From Symbiodinium natans (taxonomy: Eukaryota > Sar > Dinophyceae > Suessiales > Symbiodiniaceae), in the NCBI GenBank assembly GCA_905221605.1, contig CAJNDS010002445.1, forward strand, positions 360,458-424,457: 64,000 nt of DNA, read 5' to 3'. Positions 24,659-36,928 of this stretch are shown one piece after another; position 1 is the first letter of the stretch, and each line of letters begins with the position of its first letter. The notes beneath the pieces were generated by a model that worked only from the letters and a program-made list of their open reading frames with translations, had not been told where the DNA came from and searched no databases. The translations under genes and the position numbers were made by a program.

Positions 24659-25702
24659 CTTGTCGGGTTTGGGGTTCATTGAGGTCGTTGGAAGGGCTTC
24701 AGGCGCTGCATACCGTATAGCCTTACGTTTGATTTTTTACCTTGCTGATCAGAAATGACCCCGGCACCGACGAGCCCGAGTTATCCCGACGCCAGGATCG
24801 GGGACCTAGCAGCAGTTTAAGGTTGGCGGCGGTTTAAGGTTGGCTGGCAGCCTCGCCAGATTCCGACACCGGCCTCTTCATTGTTTGCACTTTGGTTTGT
24901 GGTTTGAGGTTTACATAATAGGGTGTAGGCTTTGGGGTTTCGGAGTTCGGTGTTTTAATTCGCCTCACCCGACACAGGAATCCGACTTCGTGATGATCGA
25001 GGAGGGTGCCGGGCGCAAGACGACGAAAGATGCACCGGTCAGAAGAAGGGCTGAGAGCAGCTTCTGCGGTGGCCTATAGGGCGTTCGGTCTAGGGTTTAG
25101 TAGTGTTGAGTTTTTGGGCTTTAGCTCTTTCTGGCTAGAAGCAAGACCAGGCACGTGCTTGCATAGTTTTTCATCCACGCAACCATGCTTGTCCATGCAA
25201 CCTTGCATGAGACATTGGTAGATGCAGGAGGCTGTTTGTGGCAAGTATGGCTTGTTGGCGGTCACATGTATCACGCCCGAGGTCAAACAGACCTGTTCTT
25301 TTGACATGGGTGGCGAGATAAGATGTTTTGTCCTCCAAGATTCCGAGCTCTGCTGAACAGCAGTGCTATGGCTCTACGAAGCTGCAAGCTTCTCACCTGA
25401 CAGAAGCCCTCAGCATTCCAATGCTGAACAGGACCAGTATGTTTTGCCTAAGCAACCAGTTCGACAGCTCGATGTGGTGCGGACGAAACACGAGCCAAGA
25501 TGCACCCAGCAGCACGACGTGAAATATGGATCCTGGAGTGACCCTTATAGGCCCAGATATGTGGAGCTTCTGCACATTCTACGCTTCTGAACTCTCATAA
25601 GCTGGTGTCACTTTGAGCAGCCTACGTAGAGATGCTGTCGTGACTGTCCCGTGTCGAGCTGTGGCTCAAGATACCCAAGAGCTTGCAACCATTTGTTTAG
25701 TC

Positions 25703-26371
25703 ATGGCCAGCACAATCTTCCAGCTGCCGCCTGCGTTTGTAGGTGAGCAGGCTGTGTATGGGCCAAATTATCGCGGAGGCCTCGCGCCTCCAGCGGATCA
25801 CTGGGCCAAGACCGCCCACCCCAGGGCACCCTGGCCCCCCGGGCCACTCCAGCAGTTCCAGCAGTGGCCACTCCAGCAGTGGTGCTGGGCACCAGCTTCC
25901 CCACCGGGGCTGTGCTACCAGCCTGCCCCGGCAACCGCCTGGATGCCTGTGAACCAGGCACCCTATGCACCCGTGCCTCCACCCATATTCTATCCAATGC
26001 CATGCCCTCAATACCAGCCGGCAACTCCTGCCTGGACTCCCGCTCCCCAAGCACCCATGCCCATGCCTCCGCCACCACCACCAGCGCACTTCCCACCACC
26101 ACTCCCTCCCACGCAAGCGCCCTTGCAGGCTCCCGAAGCACCGCCCACGGCACATCCGGCGCCCTCCAAGGAGCCAAGCACGCACAAGCCCCGCTGGGCA
26201 GACCTTTCAGAGGAGCCCCCAAAGTGGGATGTCACAGATGTCGCGACCTCGTCCCAGGAGCCCCTTCCCACGCTGCTTCCCCGCCCTCCACGTGGCCCGC
26301 AAGGGAAGGGGCGAGGGAAAGGATCAAAAGGTCACGGCAAGGGAAAGGGAACGAGAAAGTGGCGCCAGTAA
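25703..26371 (+). CDS. Proline-rich protein with Gly/Lys/Arg tail, array copy 6
   Basis: Intact 222-residue member and the shortest copy: relative to copy 7 it lacks 33 nt (the APPPIMSYAVGQ region) without breaking the frame. Otherwise almost identical to copy 7, with which it shares the 6.24-kb offset duplication. Confidence 0.65.
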   Translation: MASTIFQLPPAFVGEQAVYGPNYRGGLAPPADHWAKTAHPRAPWPPGPLQQFQQWPLQQWCWAPASPPGLCYQPAPATAWMPVNQAPYAPVPPPIFYPMPCPQYQPATPAWTPAPQAPMPMPPPPPPAHFPPPLPPTQAPLQAPEAPPTAHPAPSKEPSTHKPRWADLSEEPPKWDVTDVATSSQEPLPTLLPRPPRGPQGKGRGKGSKGHGKGKGTRKWRQ

Positions 26372-26586
26372 GGGAGGAGTCTCGGCGCAAGCATTCCTGC
26401 AGGCCTCTCTGAATGCACTCATGTCGCAGTGTTTTCACTCAGCATGAAGCATGAAGCATGAAGCATGAAGCAGCCATCTTGCGTAAGCTGACGCATTCCA
26501 GGACCTTGGCTGAAGCTACGCCAGAAGTCGCAGGCCACGGCGACGGCCCGATGCCTGAGAAGGGACGCAGTTCGAACGAGTCTGAA

Positions 26587-27510
26587 GTTAGAATCGTAGA
26601 AGAGGTGACAAAGCCCTCCCTCCATCGATTGTTTCATCTGTGGACACTTCGCCTAGCGAAGGACTGCCGTCCGGGCACCCGCCAGAAATTGATGTGTCGC
26701 AGTTGTGAGACCCAGCTGATTGCAGCTGCAAGCCATTGCAAGCCCTACCTCCTACCCACACCCTCAAATGACCCACACTGGCCTGCACATTGTTTATTTT
26801 GGGGCCGCAGTTTCTGGAGTTAGAATCGTAGAAGAGGTGACAAAGCCCTCCCTCCGTCGATTGTTTCATCTGTGGACACTTCGCCTAGCGAAGGACTGCT
26901 GTCCGGGCACCCGCCAGAAATTGATGTGTCGCAGTTGTGAGACCCAGCTCATTGCAGCTGCAAGCCATTGCAAGCCCTACCTCCTACCCACACAGTCAAA
27001 TGACCAGCGTTCCTGCACATTGCTTATTTTGGGCCGCAGTTTCTGGAGTTAGAATCGTAGAAGAGGTGACAAAGCCCTCCCTCCGTCGAATGTTTCATCT
27101 GTGGAAACTTCGCCTAGCGAAGGACTGCCGTCCGGGCACCCGCCAGAAATTGATGTGTCGCAGTTGTGAGACCCAGCTCATTGCCGCTGCAAGCCATTGC
27201 AAGCCCTACCTCCTACCCACACCCTCAAATGACCCACACTGGCCTGCACATTGTTTATTTTGGCGCAGTTTCTGGAGTTAGAATCGTAGAAGAGGTGACA
27301 AAGCCCTCCCTCCGTCGATTGTTTCATCATGTGGACACTTCGCCTAGCGAAGGACTGCCGTCCGGGCACCCGCCAGAAATTGATGTGTCGCAGTTGCAGT
27401 TGTGAGACCCAGCTGATTGCAGCTTCGCAAGCCATTGCACACCCTACTCGTACCTACACCCTCAAATCACCCATGCTGGCCTACATTTCCTCTATTTTGT
27501 TGGGGGAGCC
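26587..27510 (+). repeat. 230-bp tandem array 5 (about four units)
   Basis: Starts at 26,587, with further units at about 26,819, 27,050 and 27,280. Units carry a CCACACTGGCCTGCACATTG variant in place of the CAGCATTCCTGCACATTG of arrays 1 and 4. Confidence 0.8.
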
Positions 27511-27514
27511 GCAG

Positions 27515-28540
27515 GCGGTCGTTCCGTGTGATCGTGAGGGTCCTCAAGTTAGCCCGAAACCAGGAATCATGGCGCTGGGTCCTCCGGGGGGTTCGCAGTC
27601 CCAGTCCCAAGAAAGAGCCCTGACACCTCGCTGTTCACGGGCTCAAACCCCACAGCTCTTTTCATTGCCACCTGACCAGTGTGTGCCGTATTTGCTTTCT
27701 TGCGCCTTGGCCGCATCTCGGTGGGTTTAAACTTAGGGTTTGGGGTTTAGGGTTTCGGGTTTAGGGTTTAGGGTTTAGGGTTTAGGGTTTAGGGTTTAGG
27801 CTTTGGGCTTTGGGGTTTGGGGTTTGGGGTTTAGGGCAAGCCGCAGCTGACAACTGTCGCCTGCTGCAGAAGCTAGGCAGTGCGAGCACAAATTCACTGG
27901 CAGAGGCGGCATCTGTGGGATTGCGGGGCGGCCTCGCAGCCCTACTTGCATCTTCAACTTGTAGTATAGGTTGCCTGACGTCTAAGTGCCCATGAACCTA
28001 AGTAGGGTTCTAAGTACCGTCATTAAAGTTTGTAATATAGGTTGCCTTACTTGTAACATGTGTAGCTACCCATGAACCTTCAAGTATCCCATGAGTGAGC
28101 TGCAATCTTTGCCCGAGGCCAGATAGCGGCGCCGAGCTGCCGTTGCTTGATGAGTGCTCTTGATGTTGCCACAGAAGTAACAAAGCTGCAGGCTTCTCAC
28201 CAGAAGCCCTCAGCATGCCAATGCTGACCAGAACTACTGTATGTTGCCTAAGCAACCAGCCCGACAGCTCGACGTGGTGCGGACGAAACACGAGCCAAGC
28301 TGCACCCAGCTGCACGGTGCGAAGTCTGGATCGTGCCCTTGACGCTTGTGGGCCAGGATCCTGTAGCATGAAATCCTTAGACCTAGCCAGCGTGTGCCGG
28401 CCTGAGCGTAGATTTTGGCAGCAGCTTCGACACCCTGAACTCCAATCAGCCCTGAGCCCATTTTAGGGATGCCCGTACTTGAAGCTGGTGTCACATTGAG
28501 CAGCCTACGTACAGGTGTGCGACTGGGGATCCGGTGACGT
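27515..28540. other. Telomere-like spacer of unit 6 (no gene seen)
   Basis: Contains the TTTAGGG tract at 27,731-27,836, then spacer related to the sequence in front of other A elements. Its copy is at about 33,545-34,570. No gene is visible. Confidence 0.55.
27731..27836. repeat. Interstitial TTTAGGG tract
   Basis: Several consecutive exact TTTAGGG units grading into TTTGGGG/CTTTGGG variants. The aligned tract is at 33,765-33,870. The orientation is opposite to the CCCTAAA arrays at 36,130 and 47,036. Confidence 0.9.
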
Positions 28541-28548
28541 ACTGTGTC

Positions 28549-28599
28549 GCTCAAGATACCCAACAGCTTGTGTGTCGCAAGCTGTTGGGTATCTTGAGC
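28549..28599. repeat. Perfect 22-bp inverted repeat, 7-nt loop
   Basis: Arms 28,549-28,570 and 28,578-28,599 are exact reverse complements built from the GCTCAAGATACCCAACAG leader-like segment. The copy is at 34,579-34,629. Confidence 0.9.
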
Positions 28600-28733
28600 C
28601 ACACGTGCTGGACCATCTTTTCTCAAGGCCACAATGGGACGGACTATCGCGGAGGCCTCGCGCCTCCAGCGGATCATTGGGCCAAGACCTCCGGCGGTGG
28701 CCACTCCAGCACTGGTACTATTCACCAGCTTCC

Positions 28734-28797
28734 CCAGCGCCCCCACCTATCACAATGAGCTATGCTCCATAGCTCATTGTGATGGGTGGGGCGCTAG
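28734..28797. repeat. ~30-bp inverted repeat, 3-nt loop
   Basis: Arms about 28,734-28,764 and 28,768-28,797 pair with one mismatch around CACAATGAGCTATG. The copy is at about 34,764-34,827. Confidence 0.85.
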
Positions 28798-28849
28798 GGG
28801 CTGTGCTACCAGCCTGCCCCGGCCGCCTGGATGCATGTGGTGCTTGGCT

Positions 28850-29950
28850 TACAGACTCAGAGCATGGGCACGTTAACTACGTCAGAAGTTACGTCAACTT
28901 CCGTTTCTCATGCCTATGGCCAACTAGCTGGTTGACAAAGGTGAAAGTGATCAACCACAGGGGCGGCAGAAGTACGCTTATCAAGCTTTAGGTGTTTCGA
29001 TTATCATTGTCTCTTGCAAGGATCCCCTGTAGTTGAAGATACCCCTCCTTAGTTCTGCTCGCAGGAGCCCAGTGGAGCTATGCAAAGCAACGTTTATCAT
29101 GTCTAAGGAGAGTCGAGTGCTTTGCCGCAAAAAATGGTGCATGGCGTCCAACATCCCGGAATCCGGAACACCAGCATAAAGCCCAAAACCCGAACCCCTA
29201 AACCGAAAACCTTTGATAAGCCCTCCCCTCCTTGACCCTACACTTCGAATCCCTACTTGAAGGTTCATGGGTAGTGATGAGCGTAGGGTTAGAAGTTTCC
29301 TAGCATACAGGCTACCTTACTTACAACCCTCCTTGTAACTACCCATGGACTGGTCCTTAACCCAAAACCCGACAAACCCTAGGCCAAGACCGTGTCGATG
29401 TGCCCAGAGACTCCACACCCCCTTAATTCAGGAATATCCCTTAAATTAGAGTAGGAACCCTAATATGACTTAAGGTACATTCCTGAATTAAGGGGTTTTG
29501 GAGTCTCTGGGTGAGGGAACGTGCAAGCCGGCGGCGACTTCGATGACCAGGTGGAGCTCGTCAGCTCGTCGACCGACTGCAATTCCAGGTTGGAGATTGA
29601 AATAGGTCTGGTTTAGGGTTTGTGGGGTTCTTACCAAGTGAAGAAGAATCCCCTTATTGGGTTTAAGCGAACCGTATGTAGAAATGTGCTGTGCGAGGGT
29701 CAGCCAGCCGTGTATCTAAGCCCGAACCGAACTCGAAGAATCACCAGTATGCCGCTAGGTTCTTTTCCAGTCAGCATAGCTCCCGTGGCCCATGGCCTCC
29801 AGAGGAAGATACCCTGGTGACGAAGACCAAGGAAGAGTACTAGGATTCCCGATAGACATGCAACTCACCGCGCTTAAGCCCTAAACCCTTAACCCCTAGT
29901 TCCTTGATTCCTGGGCCCCTTTGGTGCTCCTTAGCTGGGGGAGATCTGAC
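28850..29950. other. Spacer of unit 6 with decayed coding scraps
   Basis: No intact gene. Includes a 26-nt-scale inverted repeat around 29,400-29,510 (CCAGAGACTCCA ... TGGAGTCTCTGG) and an open stretch at about 29,690-29,818. The copy is at about 34,880-35,980. Confidence 0.45.
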
Positions 29951-29953
29951 AGG

Positions 29954-30898
29954 GACTGGGGAGTGGTGCCCTGGGGCCTCAAACAAATGGGCGCGAGTAC
30001 ATCCAGCAGGAGTACCAACCCGAAGGACTATTGAGGTTCAAGTTGGGGATAGGGAGGGCTCAGGGTTTAGGCTTAGGGATCGGGAGTCGTCACTACCCTA
30101 AACCCTGAACCCAAGGCCCCAAGCCCTAAGCCCCAAACCCTAAACCCCAAACCCTAATTCCTGACCTCACGTAACCGAGGTGCGAGGCCACTTTGCTTGG
30201 TCCCTGATGGAGAACTTCGAGCGGGCGCTCGGGTGCCCTTGCTGTCTCGGTTCAGTTAAATACTGGGGTTCAGGGCTTAGATTTCTAACAGAAAAGGTTC
30301 AACAAGTTTTCAAGGGACGAAGGGAGGGACTCTTATAAGGGACCTTCGGCGTTATGTAGGGTTCCCATGCTAAGGTTTGTAGTATGTTGGGGTCATATTA
30401 GGGGTACTCCTTTTTTGGGAACTGCCCATGTCAATGACTGCAGACATGGAACAGAGCACTTGATGTTCCTGTAGTCTGGGTTCAGCGTGGTTTAGAGTGA
30501 CAAGTCGCTCATCCACCCTCGCAAATGATGCAATCCAGGCTTCTACACTACTGTGACGCAATGCAAATGGGCATTATTTGACAGGTACTCAAAGCGGGTT
30601 CGGAATGGTGTACATCGATTACGAGACGCAAAAGAGGCCGCGGGTTTCATCTTGCACAGTGGTTCGCAGTCTGAGTATGCGAGGGGCATCAGGACCCACA
30701 CACAGTGTTTCTAGAGGATTCGGATGACAGCCCTAAACCCTGCAGCCCAAAACCCTATAAACGTTGAACCCCAAATCGCCCACAAGAAGCAACACCTTAG
30801 CTTGACAGAGGACGCCGAAGCAGTCCACGCTGCTCATCTCGGAGGTGGCGCAGTCGAACAGACTCTGCCGGAATCCACTTTCCAGGCCGCCGTTGTAA
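29954..30898 (+). pseudogene. GH1 beta-glucosidase-like remnant, unit 6
   Basis: Four islands survive: DWGVVPWGLKQ (29,954-29,986), VTEVRGHFAWSLMENFERA (30,171-30,227), YSKR/FGMVYIDYETQKR with the same 1-nt shift as unit 5 (about 30,585-30,637) and QRTPKQSTLLISEVAQSN (30,806-30,859). The two upstream islands (EPYIAAHH, GEEVGVT) are missing from this unit. Confidence 0.6.
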
Positions 30899-31942
30899 CT
30901 TGTCGGGTTTGGGGTTCATTGAGGTCGTTGGAAGGGCTTCAGGCGCTGCATACCGTGTAGCCTTACGTTTGATTTTTTACCTTGCTGATCAGAAATGACC
31001 CCGGCACCGACGAGCCCGAGTTATCCCGACGCCAGGATCGGGGACCTAGCAGCAGTTTAAGGTTGGCGGCGGTTTAAGGTTGGCTGGCAGCCTCGCCAGA
31101 TTCCGACACCGGCCTCTTCATTGTTTGCACTTTGGTTTGTGGTTTGAGGTTTACATAATAGGGTGTAGGCTTTGGGGTTTCGGAGTTCGGTGTGTTAATT
31201 CGCCTCACCCGACACAGGAATCCGACTTCGTGATGATCGAGGAGGGTGCCGGGCGCAAGACGACGAAAGATGCACCGGTCAGAAGAAGGGCTGAGAGCAG
31301 CTTCTGCGGTGGCCTATAGGGCGTTCGGTCTAGGGTTTAGTAGTGTTGAGTTTTTAGGCTTTAGCTCTTTTGGGCTAGAAGCAAGACCAGGCACGTGCTT
31401 GCATAGTTTTTCATCCACGCAACCATGCTTGTCCATGCAACCTTGCATGAGACATTGGTAGATGCAGGAGGCTGTTTGTGGCAAGTATGGCTTGTTGGCG
31501 GTCACATGTATCACGCCCGAGGTCAAACAGACCTGTTCTTTTGACATGGGTGGCGAGATAAGATGTTTTGTCCTCCAAGATTCCGAGCTCTGCTGAACAG
31601 CAGTGCTATGGCTCTACGAAGCTGCAAGCTTCTCACCTGACAGAAGCCCTCAGCATTCCAATGCTGAACAGGACCAGTATGTTTTGCCTAAGCAACCAGT
31701 TCGACAGCTCGATGTGGTGCGGACGAAACACGAGCCAAGATGCACCCAGCAGCACGACGTGAAATATGGATCCTGGAGTGACCCTTATAGGCCCAGATAT
31801 GTGGAGCTTCTGCACATTCTACGCTTCTGAACTCTCATAAGCTGGTGTCACTTTGAGCAGCCTACGTAGAGATGCTGTCGTGACTGTCCCGTGTCGAGCT
31901 GTGGCTCAAGATACCCAAGAGCTTGCAACCATTTGTTTAGTC

Positions 31943-32644
31943 ATGGCCAGCACAATCTTCCAGCTGCCGCCTGCGTTTGTAGGTGAGCAGGCTGTGTATG
32001 GGCCAAATTATCGCGGAGGCCTCGCGCCTCCAGCGGATCACTGGGCCAAGACCGCCCACCCCAGGGCACCCTGGCCCCCCGGGCCACTCCAGCAGTTCCA
32101 GCAGTGGCCACTCCAGCAGTGGTGCTGGGCACCAGCTTCCCCAGCGCCCCCACCCATCATGAGCTATGCCGTTGGGCAGGGGCTGTGCTACCAGCCTGCC
32201 CCGGCAACCGCCTGGATGCCTGTGAACCAGGCACCCTATGCACCCGTGCCTCCACCCATATTCTATCCAATGCCATGCCCTCAATACCAGCCGGCAACTC
32301 CTGCCTGGACTCCCGCTCTCCAAGCACCCATGCCCATGCCTCCGCCACCACCACCAGCGCACTTCCCACCACCACTCCCTCCCACGCAAGCGCCCTTGCA
32401 GGCTCCCGAAGCACCGCCCACGGCACATCCGGCGCCCTCCAAGGAGCCAAGCACGCACAAGCCCCGCTGGGCAGACCTTTCAGAGGAGCCCCCAAAGTGG
32501 GATGTCACAGATGTCGCGACCTCGTCCCAGGAGCCCCTTCCCACGCTGCTTCCCCGCCCTCCACGTGGCCCGCAAGGGAAGGGGCGAGGGAAAGGATCAA
32601 AAGGTCACGGCAAGGGAAAGGGAACGAGAAAGTGGCGCCAGTAA
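31943..32644 (+). CDS. Proline-rich protein with Gly/Lys/Arg tail, array copy 7
   Basis: Intact 233-residue member starting at ATGGCC, nearly identical to copy 6 apart from the 33-nt segment that copy 6 lacks and a Pro-to-Leu change in TPALQAP. Followed by 230-bp array 6. Confidence 0.65.
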   Translation: MASTIFQLPPAFVGEQAVYGPNYRGGLAPPADHWAKTAHPRAPWPPGPLQQFQQWPLQQWCWAPASPAPPPIMSYAVGQGLCYQPAPATAWMPVNQAPYAPVPPPIFYPMPCPQYQPATPAWTPALQAPMPMPPPPPPAHFPPPLPPTQAPLQAPEAPPTAHPAPSKEPSTHKPRWADLSEEPPKWDVTDVATSSQEPLPTLLPRPPRGPQGKGRGKGSKGHGKGKGTRKWRQ

Positions 32645-32852
32645 GGGAGGAGTCTCGGCGCAAGCATTCCTGCAGGCCTCTCTGAATGCACTCATGTCGC
32701 AGTGTTTTCACTCAGCATGAAGCATGAAGCATGAAGCAGCCATCTTGCGTAAGCTGACGCATTCCAGGACCTTGGCTGAAGCTACGCCAGAAGTCGCAGG
32801 CCACGGCGACGGCCCGATGCCTGAGAAGGGACGCAGTTCGAACGAGTCTGAA

Positions 32853-33545
32853 GTTAGAATCGTAGAAGAGGTGACAAAGCCCTCCCTCCATCGATTGTTT
32901 CATCTGTGGACACTTCGCCTAGCGAAGGACTGCCGTCCGGGCACCCGCCAGAAATTGATGTGTCGCAGTTGTGAGACCCAGCTGATTGCAGCTGCAAGCC
33001 ATTGCAAGCCCTACCTCCTACCCACACCCTCAAATGACCCACACTGGCCTGCACATTGTTTATTTTGGGGCCGCAGTTTCTGGAGTTAGAATCGTAGAAG
33101 AGGTGACAAAGCCCTCCCTCCGTCGATTGTTTCATCTGTGGACACTTCGCCTAGCGAAGGACTGCTGTCCGGGCACCCGCCAGAAATTGATGTGTCGCAG
33201 TTGTGAGACCCAGCTGATTGCAGCTGCAAGCCATTGCAAGCCCTACCTCCTACCCACACCCTCAAATGACCCACACTGGCCTGCACATTGTGTATTTTGG
33301 GGCCGCAGTTTCTGGAGTTAGAATCGTAGAAGAGGTGACAAAGCCCTCCCTCCGTCGATTGTCTCATCATGTGGACACTTCGCCTAGCGAAGGACTGCCG
33401 TCCGGGCACCCGCCAGAAATTGATGTGTCGCAGCGCTGAGAACCCAGCTCATTGCAGCTTCAAGCCATTGCACACCCTACTCGTACCTACACCCTCAAAC
33501 CGCCCATGCTGGCCTACATTTCCTCTATTTTTTTTGGGGGGGCCG
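32853..33545 (+). repeat. 230-bp tandem array 6 (about three units)
   Basis: Units start near 32,853, 33,085 and 33,317. One unit fewer than array 5, although the flanks are near-identical, showing copy-number change by unequal exchange or slippage. Confidence 0.8.
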
Positions 33546-34570
33546 CAGGCTGTCGTTCCGTGTGATCGTGAGGGTCCTCAAGTTAGCCCGAAACCAGGCA
33601 TCATGGCGCTGGGTCCTCCGGGGGGTTCGCAGTCCCAGTCCCAAGAAAGAGCCCTGACGACTCGCTGTTCACGGGCTCAAGCCCCACAGCTCTTTTCATT
33701 GCCACCTGACCAGTGTGTGCCGTATTTGCTTTATTGCGCCTTGGCCGCATCTCGGTGGGTTTAAACTTAGGGTTTGGGGTTTAGGGTTTCGGGTTTAGGG
33801 TTTAGGGTTTAGGGTTTAGGGTTTAGGCTTTGGGCTTTGGGCTTTGGGGTTTGGGGTTTGGGGTTTAGGGCAAGCCGCAGCTGACAACTGTCGCCTGCTG
33901 CAGAAACTAGTTCCAGCACAAATTCACTGGCAGAGGCGGCATCTGTGGGTTTGTGGGGCGGCCTCGCAGCCCTACTTGCATCTTCAACTTGTAGTATAGG
34001 TTGCCTGACGTCTAAGTGCCCATGACCTAAGTAGGGTTCTGAGTACCGTCATTAGAGTTTGCAATCTAGGTTGCCTTACTTGTAACATGTGTGGCTACCC
34101 TTGAACCTTCAAGTCCCCCACGAGTGAGCTGCAATCTTTGCCCGAGGCCAGATAGCGGCGCCGAGCTGCCGTTGCCTATGAGCGCTCTTGAAGTTGCCAC
34201 AGAAGTAACAAAGCTGCCGGCTTCTCACCAGAAGCCCTCAGCATGCCAATGCTGACCAGAACCTACTGTATGTTGCCTAAGCAACCAGCCCGACAGCTCG
34301 ACGTGGTGCGGACGAAACACGAGCCAAGCTGCACCCAGCTGCACGGTGCGAAGTCTGGATCGTGCCCTTGACGCTTGCGGGCCAGGATCCTGTAGCATGA
34401 AATCCTTAGACCTAGCCAGCATGTGCAGGCCTGAGCGTAGATTTTGGCAGCAGCTTCGACACCCTGAACTCCAATCAGCCCTGAGCCCATTTTAGGAATG
34501 CCCGTACTTTGAAGCTGGTGTCACATTGAGCAGCCTACGTACAGGTGTGCGACTGGGGATCCGGTGACGT
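33545..34570. other. Telomere-like spacer of unit 7 (no gene seen)
   Basis: Counterpart of 27,515-28,540, with a TTTAGGG tract at 33,765-33,870. No gene is visible. Confidence 0.55.
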
Positions 34571-34578
34571 ACTGTGTC

Positions 34579-34880
34579 GCTCAAGATACCCAACAGCTTG
34601 TGTGTTGCAAGCTGTTGGGTATCTTGAGCCACACGTGCTGGACCATCTTTTCTCATGGCCACAATGGGACGGACTATCGCGGAGGCCTCGCGCCTCCAGC
34701 GGATCACTGGGCCAAGACCTCCGGCGGTGGCCACTCCAGCACTGGTACTATTCACCAGCTTCCCCAGCGCCCCCACCTATCACAATGAGCTATGCTCCAT
34801 GGCTCATTGTGATGGGTGGGGCGCTAGGGGCTGTGCTACCAGCCTGCCCCGGCCGCCTGGATGCATGTGGTGCTTGGCTT
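34579..34880 (+). pseudogene. Doubly folded-back proline-rich element scrap (unit 7)
   Basis: Counterpart of 28,549-28,850 with the same two foldbacks and a few substitutions. Confidence 0.65.
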
Positions 34881-35983
34881 ACAGACTCAGAGCATGGGCA
34901 CGTTAACTACGTCAGAAGTTACGTCAACTTCCGTTTCTCATGCCTATGGCCAACTAGCTGGTTGACAAAGGTGAAAGTGATCAACCACAGGGGCGGCAGA
35001 AGTACGCTTATCAAGCTTTAGGTGTTTCGATTATCATTGTCTCTTGCAAGGATCCCCTGTAGTTGAAGATACCCCTCCTTAGTTCTGCTCGCAGGAGCCC
35101 AGTGGAGCTATGCAAAGCAACGTTTATCATGTCTAAGGAGAGTCGAGTGCTTTGCCGCAAAAAATGGTGCATGGCGTCCAATACCCCGGAATCCGGAACA
35201 CCAGCATAAAGCCCAAAACCCGAACCCCTAAACCGAAAACCTTTGATAAGCCCTCCCCTCCTTGACCCTACACTTCGAATCCCTACTTGAAGGTTCATGG
35301 GTAGTGATGGGCGTAGGGTTAGAAGTTTCCTAGCATACAGGCTACCTTGCTTACAACCCTCCTTGGAACTACCCATGGACCGGTCCTTAACCCAAAACCC
35401 GACAAACCCTAGGCCAAGACCGTGTCGATGTGCCCAGAGACTCCACACCCCCTTAATTCAGGAATATCCCTTAAATTAGAGTAGGAACCCTAATATGACT
35501 TAAGGTACATGCCTGAATTAAGGGGTTTTGGAGTCTCTGGGTGAGGGAACGTGCAAGCCGGCGGCGACTTCGATGACCAGGTGGAGCTCGTCAGCTCGTC
35601 GACCGACTGCAATTCCAGGTTGGAGATTGAAATAGGTCTGGTTTAGGGTTTGTGGGGTTCTTACCAAGTGAAAAAGAATCCCCTTATTGGGTTTAAGCGA
35701 ACTGTATGTAGAAATGTGCTGTGCGAGGGTCAGCCAGCCGTGTATCTAAGCCCGAACCGAACTCGAAGAATCACCAGTATGCCGCTAGGTTCTTTTCCAG
35801 TCAGCATAGCTCCCGTGGCCCATGGCCTCCAGAGGAGGATACCCTGGTGACGAAGACCAAGGAAGAGTACTATGATTCCCCATAGACATGCAACTCACCG
35901 CGCTTAAGCCCTAAACCCTTAACCCCTAGTTCCTTGATGCCTGGGCCCCTTTGGTGCTCCTTAGCTGGGGTAGATCTGACAGG

Positions 35984-36928
35984 GACTGGGGAGTGGTGCC
36001 CTGGGGCCTCAAACAAATTGTCGCGAGTACATCCTGCAGGAGTACCAACCCGAAGGACCATTGGGCTTCAAGTTGGGGATAGGGAGGGCTCAGGGTTTAG
36101 GCTCAGGATCGGGAGCCTAAACTGCCCTCAACCCTAAACCCTAAACCCTAAACCCTAAACCCTAAACCCTAAACCCTAAACCCTAAACCCTAAACCCTAA
36201 ACCCTAAACCCTAAACCCAAAGCCGCAAACCCTAAACCATCAAACCCTAAACCCTAACCTCACGTAGCCGAGGTGCGAGGCTACTTTGCTTGGTCCCTGA
36301 TGGAGAACTTCGAGCGGGCGCTCGGGTGCCCTTGCTGTCTCGGATAAGTTAAATATTGGGGTTCAGGGCTTAGGTTTGCAAACAAGAAAGGGTTCAGAAG
36401 TTTCGGGGTCCTATACTGGGGATTAGAGTATGTTGGGGTCATATTCGGCGTACTCCTATGTTGGGAAATGCCCATGTCAATGATTGCAAACCACGTGGAA
36501 CAGAGCGCTTGATGTTCCTGTAGTCTCTGGGTTCAGTGTGGTTTAGAGTGACAAGCCGCTCATCCACCCTCGTAGATGATGCAATCCAGGCTCCCCCACT
36601 ACTCTGAGGCACGGGTACTCAAGGTTCGGAATGGTGCACATCGATTACGAGACGCACGGGCTTGTTCTTGCACACAGACAGTGGTTCGCAGTCTGAGTAT
36701 GCGAGGGACATCAGGACCCACACACGGTGTTTCTGAAGGATTCGGATGACAACCCAAAACCCTGCAACCCTAAACGCTATAAACGTTGAACCCTAAATCG
36801 CCCACAAGAAGCAACACCTTGGCTTGAAAGAGGACGCCGACGCAGTCCACGCTGCTCATCTCGGAGGTGGCGCAGTCGAACAAGCTGACTCTGCCGGAAT
36901 CCACTTTGCAGGCCGCCGTTGTAACTTT
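35984..36928 (+). pseudogene. GH1 beta-glucosidase-like remnant, unit 7
   Basis: Islands: DWGVVPWGLKQ (35,984-36,016), VAEVRGYFAWSLMENFERA (36,264-36,320, with the GYFAW motif intact), GYSRFGMVHIDYETH (36,613-36,658) and RTPTQSTLLISEVAQSNK (36,833-36,886). This unit matches unit 1 rather than unit 6 in its 3' islands, showing that the array units are mosaics. Confidence 0.6.
36130..36250. repeat. Interstitial CCCTAAA array, nearly perfect
   Basis: More than ten consecutive exact CCCTAAA units from about 36,130 to 36,215, then degenerate units. It sits between GH1 islands at the place where unit 1 has only a few units. Confidence 0.95.

Larger units (their letters stand above)
28549..28850 (+). 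pseudogene. Doubly folded-back proline-rich element scrap (unit 6)
   Basis: A-element pieces remain (ACTATCGCGGAGGCCTCGCG, the GGATCATTGGGCC segment, the CCAGCTTCCCCAGCGCCCCC segment) but are interrupted by two foldbacks (28,549-28,599 and 28,734-28,797), after which the normal sequence resumes. The copy at 34,579-34,880 is the same. No open product. Confidence 0.65.
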
